A DNA stretch of 64,000 nt from Paenibacillus sp. JZ16 (lineage in GTDB: Bacteria; Bacillota; Bacilli; Paenibacillales; Paenibacillaceae), in assembly GCF_015326965.1 (NCBI RefSeq), contig NZ_CP017659.1, positions 2,108,001-2,172,000 of the forward strand. The letters are read 5' to 3'. Positions 36,349 through 44,841 of the stretch are shown piece after piece; position 1 is the stretch's first letter; each line of letters begins with the position of its first letter. A program made the translations under genes and the position numbers. Below the pieces are notes generated by a model. It searched no databases, had not been told where the DNA came from, and worked only from the letters and a program-made list of their open reading frames with translations.

Positions 36349-36816
36349 TCAGAAATGAGCCCGCTCTCCATTCGTTTTGAAGAAAATATGTTCCGGATAT
36401 TTTAAAGCCGTGGGTGGCAGCTGATCCTCCGGAAAGAATACGAGTTCAGCAAACTCGTCATTCTCAAGATCCAACTCTCCCGAAATGATGCGGCACTCAA
36501 ACACAATCGTGAGGTACTCCACTTGATGTCCGTTGCTGTACGTATATCGGCGTTCTTTTCCGCCATATACCCCAATGATTCGTTCAGGCACGATATCTAG
36601 CCCAGTTTCTTCCTTCGCTTCGCGAACCATCGCCTCTGCCGGGGATTCTCCCAGCTCGATGGCACCGGCCACAAGTCCCCATACATCTTCGCGATGTTTT
36701 CTTCCAAATAAAACAAAATCCTGATCATTACGGATAATACCCGCAACGGACGGCATGAATATTAACTGGTCTCCGATCTTTTCTCTTAGATCCTTATAGT
36801 AATCTGACATTCCCAT
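36349..36816 (-). CDS. Nudix hydrolase
   Basis: A 155-residue Nudix protein. The Nudix box GAIELGESPAEAMVREAKEE and the following TG is complete. It hydrolyses a nucleoside diphosphate linked to some moiety; the specific substrate is not visible. The third-codon ATG is an alternative start to the one at 36816. It lies in a run with another Nudix, BstA-like and HAD genes. Confidence 0.92.
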   Translation of the reverse strand: MGMSDYYKDLREKIGDQLIFMPSVAGIIRNDQDFVLFGRKHREDVWGLVAGAIELGESPAEAMVREAKEETGLDIVPERIIGVYGGKERRYTYSNGHQVEYLTIVFECRIISGELDLENDEFAELVFFPEDQLPPTALKYPEHIFFKTNGERAHF

Positions 36817-36855
36817 GGTTTGATAGCTCCTTTGGATTCCTAATAAAATGGATAA

Positions 36856-37296
36856 CTAGAATCTGTTCTCTATTATCAATGCCCTCATCGTATATATCGC
36901 ACTTATTAATGCATCTGTATCGCGTTGTCTACCTAATAAGGTTGTTGTCAATTCTATCAGTTCAAAGGCCTGCTCTACGCTAACCCACTTGATTTCCTGC
37001 GTTTCCTTATCATGATGGGTGCTCCAACCATCAGGGCTCATCAAAAAATACTTCGTCAAGCATGTATCCGATTCATATTCACCCGGAATGGCTGCGATAA
37101 TGCTGCATTTATACCCTGTCTCCTCTAACACTTCCCGGGTTGCGGTTTCTTCTGGGGAGCTATCGCTTAATTCAGCACCGCCTTTGGCGAAGGTCCAAAC
37201 ATAGCCGCCCCACTGGCCGCGCGGACTTCTCATGAGGACCTCTTGATTCTGATTGAACACAATGCCTCCATAAGCATACTTGGATCTCCAGCTCAA
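36856..37296 (-). CDS. Nudix hydrolase
   Basis: A 146-residue Nudix protein with GGAELSDSSPEETATREVLE as the first part of the Nudix box and EETGY following. The N-terminal strand YGGIVFNQNQEVLMR is typical of MutT-like members. Start is TTG at 37296; GGAGTG nine bases upstream lies within the end of the BstA-like gene, so the two are coupled. Substrate unknown. Confidence 0.9.
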   Translation of the reverse strand: MSWRSKYAYGGIVFNQNQEVLMRSPRGQWGGYVWTFAKGGAELSDSSPEETATREVLEETGYKCSIIAAIPGEYESDTCLTKYFLMSPDGWSTHHDKETQEIKWVSVEQAFELIELTTTLLGRQRDTDALISAIYTMRALIIENRF

Positions 37297-37302
37297 TTGG
37301 GC

Positions 37303-37842
37303 TCACTCCTTATGTAACTTCGCGTTTTCACGGTTCAATATGGATGTTATCTGCGCGATATGATGCTGGTTGTGCCACACGAATCGCTGCAGCGCGATAT
37401 CCAGTGTAATGCTGCCGAGCACTTGAGTTCTCATGGTTCTTTTGAAATCCTCAGGCTGTAAGTCCTTAAGCAGTATAAGAAAACGAAAATGAAGTGTTTC
37501 GAGAAGCGTAAGCGAGTTCTCAATGGGAACCTCCGTGTAATCACTCAGTTCAGCCCATAAATCCTCCCGGTACGAGTTTGCCACCGGTTCCTCCTCGGTC
37601 AATGCACGTTTAAATCGCAAGTATGCGTTCATGTCGTTATCAGCCAGATGGTGCACGATTTGCTGAATGCTCCAGCCCTCTTCACGATAAGGCATAAGCA
37701 GCTGAGAAAGGGGGCATTTCATTATGATTTGCCGGAGCGTCGGTACGATTGAAGGTATCTGTTGTATAAACCTCTGCCTCTCCTCCAATGTCGGCTCCAC
37801 CTTCGGTTCAAAGGAACCCAGGGGAAAACGGATGCTGGCCAC
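37303..37842 (-). CDS. BstA/YfiT-like DinB-family metal-dependent transferase
   Basis: A 179-residue protein from the GTG at 37842, which has GGAGGTAAGGAA just upstream; the longer frame to 37905 is less likely. The sequence has the YfiT/BstA pattern: RFPLGSFEPK at the N-terminus, then metal histidines in QIVHHLADNDMNAY and VWHNQHHIAQI. BstA transfers bacillithiol to electrophiles in low-GC Gram-positives, so detoxification is plausible. It is followed after six bases by a Nudix gene. Confidence 0.87.
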   Translation of the reverse strand: MASIRFPLGSFEPKVEPTLEERQRFIQQIPSIVPTLRQIIMKCPLSQLLMPYREEGWSIQQIVHHLADNDMNAYLRFKRALTEEEPVANSYREDLWAELSDYTEVPIENSLTLLETLHFRFLILLKDLQPEDFKRTMRTQVLGSITLDIALQRFVWHNQHHIAQITSILNRENAKLHKE

Positions 37843-37926
37843 TTCCTTACCTCCTCGATACATCATCGTATCCTTCCCATACGAAAGAACTGTGTTCCAC
37901 AGCAAAAAATAATACGAAATTATCCG

Positions 37927-38395
37927 CTAAGCATTATGAATATGCGATGACCCCGAAGTTAGAAGCAAAGAAGGATGAAACAATTCAAGCGAGTGCTGCA
38001 CGCCATTATTGAGATTCTCAACGATCTGTCTCATGACTTCGACATCCCTGATCTTCATGCTGTGATCAGCTAAGATGTCAGGCAGTGTGACCCACCGGGC
38101 ATCCTTAATCTCGCCTGCTCCCAAATGAAGCGAGCCTCCCACCACTTTTCCGGTAAAATGAAACATGATCACAGGGTGATTCAAGCTGCTTATGAATGGA
38201 TACACGCCTGTAGTGCCTGTCAAATGCACATCATATCCTGTCTCTTCCTTCACTTCTCTTATAGCCGCCTCGAACATAGCTTCCCCAGGCTCGATGCGCC
38301 CTCCCGGGAAGTTCCAGGTATGGTCTTAAATAAACAAAACCCACCTTTGGCGTTAACCATGAGGAGGGTTCTTGGATGAAATATCAACTGCTTAA
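37927..38395 (-). pseudogene. Nudix hydrolase with disrupted N-terminus
   Basis: From 38277 down, an intact frame carries most of a Nudix domain ([15 protein letters not shown]) through to SSHIHNA. Upstream in the same frame [15 protein letters not shown] continues the Nudix box, but a TAA stop then blocks it near 38326. The missing first strand, [14 protein letters not shown], is present in another frame at about 38327-38375. A single-base loss in an A-run would explain this. No good start codon or ribosome binding site remains. I read it as a frameshifted Nudix pseudogene or a sequencing error; a start at 38277 would lack half the Nudix box. Confidence 0.7.
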
Positions 38396-38449
38396 CATCA
38401 TTCTACCGTTAACGGACATAACGCGCAATCGCGCGACGTTGTTACAACT

Positions 38450-39742
38450 TCAACTCAAATGACTCCCCTTCTCGCGCATAATGATCCAAGCTTGTCCATA
38501 AGGATCCATAAAATCCAGAAACCATGCGAAGCCTTCGTCCCGAATTTGCTCAATTCTCGCACCAGCGGCAGATAAAGTAGAGCTCAGTTCTACGATATCC
38601 CGATTGGTTTTGAATATAAATGATGCCTCTTGTCCAGACTCCAGCTCCCTTGCTTTCACGCATTCCAATATCAAATTCGGGCTGTTGTACAACGTTAACA
38701 TATAGAAGCCTTCTTCCTGCATCAATATGTTGAATCCTAAATTTCGGGTATACCAGTCAGCCGCTGCATCAATGGTATCTTTTGTAAAGACCATACGGAT
38801 GTCGTCCAATCCCTCAAGAACCGGAATGGGCTCCTCCGCAGGCTCCACATGCGGCATTGGGGCAGGCTTATAACCACCTTCAAGATAGAGGGCTTCGATC
38901 TCACGGTCCTGCATGGCACGATTATAGATTCGCAGGTCGTCGATACGCCCTTGGAAAAAGAAATACGGTTCATCGGTTGATTTTCTACCTACATACATCG
39001 GTTCTTTATTATAGGGTGTAAAACTGCCTGTACGCTCAGCAACGAGACGGCCATTGACAACCATTCGGTAACGGGATTTCTCATAGGTTATAACCACATG
39101 ATACCAGTGCTCCTTCACGATCTTGGTGTTCATCGATAGATCCGGTTCTCTAAGGAAACCATGGAACGTAATATACTCATCCTTCGTGCTAAGCTGCATC
39201 GCCCGGTTCTGGTGATGGCCATCTTGCGAGACAATCGCGCTATGCCATCCACGGAGGATCTTGTGTGCATCATAATAACACCATACGGATACTGAAAAAG
39301 CATCATTCACAAGAATGGGCGGTTGATCGATCCGGACATAATGACTTCCGCCATCCAACACTAAAGCCCCGCCCTTCCGGCCAAAGCGGTCTTCGCCATA
39401 ATTCCCGCCTTCTAGTCGCCCATGATGTCCCTCCCCGCTGGTATCTCTCACATTGCCGTCGAACAAATACTCAAGCACGAGTCCTTTTCGTAAATCGATG
39501 TTATGGACTGTCCTGCCAAAAAGCTCATCGATCGTGACCCCGAATACATCTGCCAGTATCGGAATCAGTATAATATCCGGGCAAGATTGTCCATTCTCCC
39601 ATTTACTTACGGCTTGATAGCTGACACCGAGTCTGTTAGCCAATAGCTCCTGTGTGATGCCGAGCTGTTTTCGCAGCCTGCCAATATTGTTACCAATCAC
39701 GCCGTTTGCCTGATTCATCAATCCAGACACCACGCTTTCCAT
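38450..39742 (-). CDS. HTH_3-LamG-VOC fusion protein
   Basis: A 430-residue protein with three domains. Residues about 18-77 are an XRE helix-turn-helix (LRKQLGITQELLANRLGVS and YQAVSKWENGQSCPD). Residues about 85-295 form a concanavalin/LamG-like jelly roll (LEYLFDGNVRDTSG, FSVSVWCYYDA, HWYHVVITYEKSRYRMVVNG, GRIDDLRIYNRAMQDREI). Residues about 312-428 are a glyoxalase/VOC domain (VFTKDTIDAAADWYTRNLGF and WFLDFMDPYGQAWII). No signal peptide or membrane helix. I infer a cytoplasmic regulator whose LamG and VOC parts bind a ligand, possibly a glycan or antibiotic-like molecule. An alternative start at the ninth codon ATG is possible. Confidence 0.85.
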   Translation of the reverse strand: MESVVSGLMNQANGVIGNNIGRLRKQLGITQELLANRLGVSYQAVSKWENGQSCPDIILIPILADVFGVTIDELFGRTVHNIDLRKGLVLEYLFDGNVRDTSGEGHHGRLEGGNYGEDRFGRKGGALVLDGGSHYVRIDQPPILVNDAFSVSVWCYYDAHKILRGWHSAIVSQDGHHQNRAMQLSTKDEYITFHGFLREPDLSMNTKIVKEHWYHVVITYEKSRYRMVVNGRLVAERTGSFTPYNKEPMYVGRKSTDEPYFFFQGRIDDLRIYNRAMQDREIEALYLEGGYKPAPMPHVEPAEEPIPVLEGLDDIRMVFTKDTIDAAADWYTRNLGFNILMQEEGFYMLTLYNSPNLILECVKARELESGQEASFIFKTNRDIVELSSTLSAAGARIEQIRDEGFAWFLDFMDPYGQAWIIMREKGSHLS

Positions 39743-39806
39743 GAGATGCCTCTACTATACACAACAACCTCACGAAAAAACATAACGCGGAAGTAGAGTA
39801 AGCTAA

Positions 39807-39835
39807 CATGCACTCAACCTCTGGTTGAGTGCATG
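39807..39835. terminator. Perfect 13 bp hairpin upstream of the HTH-LamG-VOC gene
   Basis: CATGCACTCAACC and GGTTGAGTGCATG pair perfectly around TCT. It lies between the membrane HTH gene (ends 39867) and the fusion gene (starts 39742) on the same strand. No T-run follows on the minus strand, so it may be a processed RNA hairpin or a protein-binding palindrome rather than a classical terminator. Confidence 0.6.
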
Positions 39836-39866
39836 CTTTGTCCATCTTCACGTGAGATTAAGGGTC

Positions 39867-40247
39867 TTAGATCGTAACAATCGCATGATCAATATATCCT
39901 TCTTTCCGCGTAGCCCCCTCAAGCCACGAGATAAGCCCTATTTGGCTAACGTAGATTTCGTTTTGCACCACTATATAAGGAAACGGCACCCCCTCGGAAT
40001 CACCCTGCGCTCTTAGCGCATTCTCGGATGAGATGATACTCTTCACCTGAGACTCGGTGAGGTTCAAGAATTCGGCCGTTTGTTCAAGAGTCATTAATGG
40101 GCTTTCCGTTTGCATCGAATAGGCTTCATCCGTTACAGCTGGCACAGACTTTACACCCTCAGTCCTCTGAAGTATAAAACTTGCCATTACGATGGATATC
40201 CCGATAATCAAAGAGCAGATCAATGCGCTATAATTCAATGGCTTCAA
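39867..40247 (-). CDS. Membrane-anchored HTH_17-like protein
   Basis: A 126-residue protein. The N-terminal helix ALICSLIIGISIVMASFIL spans the membrane. The rest contains LMTLEQTAEFLNLTESQVKSI followed by a wing-like FPYIVVQNEIYVSQIGLISWL, which resembles the excisionase/HTH_17 fold, though here it would face either side of the membrane. Start is TTG at 40247 with GAGGTGAT upstream. I do not recognise a named family. It precedes the HTH-LamG-VOC gene on the same strand. Confidence 0.7.
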   Translation of the reverse strand: MKPLNYSALICSLIIGISIVMASFILQRTEGVKSVPAVTDEAYSMQTESPLMTLEQTAEFLNLTESQVKSIISSENALRAQGDSEGVPFPYIVVQNEIYVSQIGLISWLEGATRKEGYIDHAIVTI

Positions 40248-40467
40248 ACCATATCACCTCGAATCCTAAATGGTATATTCCGGATATACTCATCCATTTC
40301 CTCCACGATTACCCAAAAGGAAAGCAAAAACCTAAAATATTGTAAATACGCAGCCAACTAAAAATAAGATATGATATGGGCAAATCAGGAAGGGAGGACA
40401 GGATACATCTACTTAACGTCCACTTTAGAAGGAATCAATTCTTGCACATGACAAAGGAGGAACTTTA

Positions 40468-41952
40468 ATGAGAATCCCCAAAATCACCAGCCTGTTCATG
40501 ATGCTAACATTTCTGACGACGGCGTCGCTCTCCCCTTCCGGCGAGTTGGGGAGTACCGCGGAAGCAACGCCTGGGCCTTTGCGTGTTATGAGCTTCAACC
40601 TGCGTTATGCCGCCAATGACAATCAACCTTGGGAGAAACGCCGCCCTGTCACCAAGAATCTCATCCTGGAGCATAAACCGGACGTCATCGGAACGCAGGA
40701 AGGGCTTCACCGGCAAATCCTCGATCTGGAGAATGATCTGCCGGGATATGGTCGGATTGGAGTCGGACGTGAAGGCGGGAGCTTAGGCGAGTATATGGCG
40801 ATCTTTTATAATACGGAACGACTGAAGCCATTGGAACAGTCTCACTTCTGGCTGTCCGATACGCCCCAGACGATCAGCTCCGCCAGCTGGGGGAACCAGA
40901 TTCCGCGGATGGCAACCTGGGTTCGCTTCCAGGATCTTCAGAACGGCAAAACCTTTTATATGGTCAACACGCATCTGGATCACCAATCCGAGGTTTCCCG
41001 GCAGAAGAGCGCCGAACTCATTGTCGACAAAATGAAGGCTTTTGCCTCGGATATCCCCGTTGTCGTAACCGGCGATTTCAATACCCGGCCGGGAAGCGAT
41101 ACGTATTCAATTTTTACAAGCAACGGGATGTCGGATGGACATGTCACCGCCAAGAAACGCACCAACGATGACCTGGGAACCTTTCATAATTACAAGGACC
41201 CTACGGGCGGCGGCAGCGGAAACCGGATCGACTGGATTCTGCACAGCCAGGGCTGGAATGTCTTGCACAGCGAGATTATTAATTACAATGAAGTCGGCCA
41301 ATACCCTAGCGATCATTATCCCGTCATGATGGAAGGTACCCTGCAAAGATCCAATAAAACCACCGAAGAAACGGTACCTAAGCTGCCCTTAACCACCGCC
41401 CTGCACATCACCGAGGTGGTCGCTAACTCGAACGAGCAAGGAAATTACAATTATGTGGAGATTTACAACCCCACGGATCGGGAAATCGACCTGGAAGGAT
41501 ATCAAATCTACTACTATTACGACCCTGCTCTTCCATTCGACAAATCCAAGTCCAACCGCTGGACCATTACGAAGGATCGCTACAGCACGGACACCATCAT
41601 CCGTCCTAATGAAACCAAGGTGATCTGGATCAAGAAGCAGCCTTGCTGTTACGACCTGAGCATGGAGCAGTTCCTTGCCAACTATAATGCTGATGGCGAA
41701 GATTTCTCACCGTCTCAACTGCTGGCCGTCTTCACGCCGGGCAACAATCAGGGCCTGAACGGAACCTCCACCAGCGGACGCTCTTTGGGCATTTCAGCGC
41801 CATCCGGCACGCATCTTATCGGCGTACAGTTCAATAACGGGCAACTGGATGCCGGGGTTAATGAATCGATCACGTATCGAGAGCCCGAGCCGCTGACGAG
41901 CATGATGCAGAAAAAAGAAACCCACCAGGTCCCTTCTCCAGGTCAACCGTAA
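40468..41952 (+). CDS. Secreted endonuclease/exonuclease/phosphatase-domain protein with LTD
   Basis: A 494-residue secreted protein with a signal peptide in the first 30 residues. Residues about 36-290 are an EEP (DNase I-like) domain: VMSFNLRYAANDN, IGTQEG, NTHLDHQS, VTGDFNTRPGSD, RIDWILHS and PSDHYPVM are all present. Residues about 305-460 form a lamin-tail domain (LHITEVVANSNEQGNYNYVE and IYNPTDREIDLEGYQI). The EEP family includes nucleases, sphingomyelinases and phosphoinositide phosphatases; which applies is open. ATG at 40468 has AAAGGAGGAAC upstream. Confidence 0.88.
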   Translation: MRIPKITSLFMMLTFLTTASLSPSGELGSTAEATPGPLRVMSFNLRYAANDNQPWEKRRPVTKNLILEHKPDVIGTQEGLHRQILDLENDLPGYGRIGVGREGGSLGEYMAIFYNTERLKPLEQSHFWLSDTPQTISSASWGNQIPRMATWVRFQDLQNGKTFYMVNTHLDHQSEVSRQKSAELIVDKMKAFASDIPVVVTGDFNTRPGSDTYSIFTSNGMSDGHVTAKKRTNDDLGTFHNYKDPTGGGSGNRIDWILHSQGWNVLHSEIINYNEVGQYPSDHYPVMMEGTLQRSNKTTEETVPKLPLTTALHITEVVANSNEQGNYNYVEIYNPTDREIDLEGYQIYYYYDPALPFDKSKSNRWTITKDRYSTDTIIRPNETKVIWIKKQPCCYDLSMEQFLANYNADGEDFSPSQLLAVFTPGNNQGLNGTSTSGRSLGISAPSGTHLIGVQFNNGQLDAGVNESITYREPEPLTSMMQKKETHQVPSPGQP

Positions 41953-41957
41953 AATAA

Positions 41958-41999
41958 AAGTCCCCCTTGATCGCTGGATACCCCAGCTAAGGGGGACTT
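41958..41999. terminator. Bidirectional terminator
   Basis: AAGTCCCCCTT (41958-41968) pairs perfectly with AAGGGGGACTT (41989-41999). The 20-base loop carries a second small stem. It lies between the convergent EEP (+) and DinB-like (-) genes. Confidence 0.88.
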
Positions 42000-42004
42000 G
42001 CTTA

Positions 42005-42478
42005 TTAGATCGATGTAGCTTTATATTGAACCGCCAAACACTGCTTCGCGATATAAAAAATTTGACCCATATGCTCCGAATAATGCGTGGCGCATTGATG
42101 CAGTATGTCGAGATTGCTTCGTTCTTTACCGCGTACCTGTTGAACCTGTTCAAAGTCCGCACTCGACATGGATTTTACCGTATCGATCAGGAACTGAAAC
42201 CGATTCTTTACAATCTGAATCAGATCATCCCGGCTGACAAAAACCTGCGTCAGCTCTTCCTCCCGGTTTCGCGTGATGTCTTTGTGCAGAATCCCTTTCA
42301 TGACCCGCTCTTGAATGTTGCCTTCGATGTGCCTGATCAACGTCGAAATGCTCAGACTGGAATGGTTGGGCCGCCAATTGACTTGCTCATCGTTTAACTG
42401 CACCAGCACTTTTAAGGTACGGCTGCGGATGTTTTCAAATTTGTCCTCCAGCCACTTCCGGTTGAACTCATGATCCAT
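42005..42478 (-). CDS. DinB-superfamily protein (DUF1572)
   Basis: A 157-residue DUF1572-type DinB protein. Putative metal histidines lie in LIRHIEGN near residue 47 and in CATHYSEHMGQ near 131. The helical pattern and length fit the family. Function is unknown; metal-dependent thiol or amine chemistry is the family theme. It converges on the EEP gene. Confidence 0.88.
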   Translation of the reverse strand: MDHEFNRKWLEDKFENIRSRTLKVLVQLNDEQVNWRPNHSSLSISTLIRHIEGNIQERVMKGILHKDITRNREEELTQVFVSRDDLIQIVKNRFQFLIDTVKSMSSADFEQVQQVRGKERSNLDILHQCATHYSEHMGQIFYIAKQCLAVQYKATSI

Positions 42479-42518
42479 AACGCAACACTCCTTTTTCGGT
42501 ATGATAAACGACTTGACG

Positions 42519-43196
42519 TCACTTCTTCATGGCTTTCCAGATGTATTTGTGTTCACGGACTCCAAGCTGCCCGTCGATCTGATTCTCCCGTATCTTGGCC
42601 TCGAGTTCACCCTTCATTTCCGGCAAAGTGAAATCGGGATTACCCGGCACATCCGACAGAAACAATGCAAATTCGCGGGCATTCGGGAAGTAAGTAATCG
42701 CTTCATTATACTCCTCAATCTCGACATTCATGTAGCCATTCTCCGACAATCGCCTTCGTACGGCAGTCACATCATTATGTATGCCGATAATAGTGCCGCC
42801 TGAAGCTAATATCCTGGGATGTTCGAGGATCGAGGTGGGCCCTCTGCGGTCATAGATGAGATCAAACTGAGCGTCTTGAAAGGGCAACTCGGTCTTCGTT
42901 GTGGCAAACACAAATTCCACATTACCGATTCCGCTGCTTTCGAGTAAGGATTGGGAGATTCGGATCATCTCCGCGGAGTTGTCAAAACCAATGATGTTCT
43001 TAGCATGTCTGGACATCCGGAGCGTGAACTCGCCATGCCCGCAGCCTGCATCCAGCACCGATTGAAACTGCGGCAGCATCTCCACTAACCGCTCCTCAAA
43101 CACCTCTTCCGCCGACCGGCCGACGACGGTACACACCGCTCTTCCTTTGTAGCCGCCATTTCTTCGTGCGATCATGTCATACCAGTCTATTCCCAT
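42519..43196 (-). CDS. Class I SAM-dependent methyltransferase
   Basis: A methyltransferase of 225 residues from the ATG at 43196, which has GGAGGAGG five bases upstream; the frame extends to 43232. Motif I SVLDAGCGHGEFTLRMS, the acidic turn IIGFDNSAEMI, FDLIYDRRGPTSIL and an LASGGTIIGIH strand are clear. The substrate is unknown; similar proteins are often annotated as tellurite- or rRNA-type methyltransferases without evidence. Confidence 0.88.
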   Translation of the reverse strand: MGIDWYDMIARRNGGYKGRAVCTVVGRSAEEVFEERLVEMLPQFQSVLDAGCGHGEFTLRMSRHAKNIIGFDNSAEMIRISQSLLESSGIGNVEFVFATTKTELPFQDAQFDLIYDRRGPTSILEHPRILASGGTIIGIHNDVTAVRRRLSENGYMNVEIEEYNEAITYFPNAREFALFLSDVPGNPDFTLPEMKGELEAKIRENQIDGQLGVREHKYIWKAMKK

Positions 43197-43559
43197 ACAT
43201 ACCTCCTCCGTCATAGGCTGCATTGCATCCACTATCCAAGATAGCCGAAATCTGTTATTACATGGTCATGAAAGAAGCCAATAGGCACCAATTTAACCGC
43301 TATATATCTAATGACTTAAAATATTACCATTTTGTTCCGTAATGTCAACGGTTACATTGAAAAAAATCCGTCAAAATCATACCTTTCATGGTCGATATTC
43401 CGATATTCTTCTCCTCATCCGATACGTTCAAACAGAAGTGTGCGCAGGCCAACTCCTTATTGCTATGTATATACTCATAAAAACATTGCTCCTGTCATAA
43501 TTTGTCGTCTACAATGAAGGAATATTAATCCAATACATAGATACATACAGGAGGATTTC
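43197..43559. other. Intergenic region upstream of the SLH-domain gene
   Basis: A gap of more than 300 bases between the methyltransferase (-) and the SLH protein (+). Its middle is AT-rich without a gene. The promoter of the SLH gene is at the right end (listed separately). I see no RNA element. Confidence 0.5.
43486..43515 (+). promoter_or_regulatory. Promoter of the SLH-domain gene
   Basis: TTGCTC (43486-43491) and TACAAT (43510-43515) with an 18-base spacer. The -10 would lead to a start near 43522, with the AGGAGG at 43551-43556 and ATG at 43560. The -35 has only partial consensus. Confidence 0.5.
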
Positions 43560-44768
43560 ATGTTTCTAAAAAGGTGGCGTCGATTATTATCTTTTACCCT
43601 CATTCTATCGTTGTGCATGACATCCATGGCAAGCGCGGCGGAAACCAGTCAAAACAAATATGCCTGGGCCAATGGATCCGTTGATTTCCTGAGATCCCAT
43701 GGAGTCTTTGAGAATATGGAGTATAAGACAAAAACTTTAGGCAGGATGGTAACCAAGTCCGATCTCACGCTCATGGTTCATCGGCTGTTTACCGATTTAC
43801 GGGTCGAAAGCGATAAGAACCTCAAGATACCCGGGGTCCCAAATGGACATCCCTCCTACCAGATGTTTAAAGATGTATACGGCAGCATACCGTCGGCGCC
43901 GAGCGGATTAATTGCCGCCGCCGACAAAATCAATTATCATGACGAAACCTTCAAGTTTATACCGGAGAAGGTGTTAACACGCTGGGACTTATTGATTACG
44001 CTGAATGCGCTGTTCGATGATATTGGATATTCTGTGGAGGTGTTGGAAAGTGAGGAGATTGCCAGGCTGCGGGAGATCAAAGATCTTCCCAAAAGGTATT
44101 TCAATTCCTACAACCAATACGAAAAATGGAAGTACGCCTATCAACCATTGGCACCCGAAATCGGATTGATGCAAGACAAAAAATGGGGGCCTTCCTTAGC
44201 CTCCGATCTCGATTACGTTAAAGCTTATGCGCTGCTCGGCTTTGCCGAGGCCGGCATCATGAAACCTGACGCGAAAGGGCATTTTCGTCCGAATCAAAAG
44301 GTAACGTTAGCCGAAACCGCGGTCATCCTGCATCGCATATACGATTATTATGATGGCAGCGACTATGTCCGAGAACCATCGGCAGATGATCTCATCCCGA
44401 ATGGCACTAGAAACTTTATCTATGCGGGATCTCCGTCTGGACACGGAGAAAGTCCGGTTGCTGACTTTGCTTTAGTAAATCCCGATTCCGTACCGGAATT
44501 CTATCTGGCCGTGAAGGCTTCAGAGAAAATCGACTTGCAGATCAACATGAACGGGGAGCCATCCTTTTATACTTACGAACAATTAAGCAACCCTAAGCAG
44601 CCTGTTCGAATTGCTTTGAATGGCGCATCCTATGCTGAGTTCATTCCCATTATCCGAAGCAAGGGCCAGAAAGCCACCGATGACAATAATAACATTAAGG
44701 TTATGTATTATTATTCTGATACATTCCAGGACTTTACCCAATTATTGGGGTATGAAGCCGATCTCTAG
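43560..44768 (+). CDS. Secreted protein with S-layer homology-like domains
   Basis: A 402-residue exported protein; signal peptide ends near MASAAETS. The middle has SLH-like repeats: NGSVDFLRSHGVFEN with LTLMVHRLF, and YVKAYALLGFAEAGIMKPDAKGH... with ETAVILHRI near residue 220-260, typical of SLH domains that bind pyruvylated cell-wall polymer. The C-terminal part is unrecognised (about 290-402). ATG at 43560 has AGGAGG five bases upstream. It stands alone with its own promoter and terminator and may be a surface-anchored protein. Confidence 0.78.
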   Translation: MFLKRWRRLLSFTLILSLCMTSMASAAETSQNKYAWANGSVDFLRSHGVFENMEYKTKTLGRMVTKSDLTLMVHRLFTDLRVESDKNLKIPGVPNGHPSYQMFKDVYGSIPSAPSGLIAAADKINYHDETFKFIPEKVLTRWDLLITLNALFDDIGYSVEVLESEEIARLREIKDLPKRYFNSYNQYEKWKYAYQPLAPEIGLMQDKKWGPSLASDLDYVKAYALLGFAEAGIMKPDAKGHFRPNQKVTLAETAVILHRIYDYYDGSDYVREPSADDLIPNGTRNFIYAGSPSGHGESPVADFALVNPDSVPEFYLAVKASEKIDLQINMNGEPSFYTYEQLSNPKQPVRIALNGASYAEFIPIIRSKGQKATDDNNNIKVMYYYSDTFQDFTQLLGYEADL

Positions 44769-44779
44769 ATAGGCTACTA

Positions 44780-44823
44780 AAAGGGAGTGCACAACTGTCA
44801 CAAACAGTAGGCACTCCTTTTTT
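44780..44823. terminator. Bidirectional terminator
   Basis: A stem of AAAGGGAGTGC type pairs with GCACTCCTTTT and contains an inner ACTGT/ACAGT stem, followed by T. It separates the convergent SLH (+) and Nudix (-) genes. Confidence 0.85.
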
Positions 44824-44841
44824 ATCGTATGCAAGACAGAT

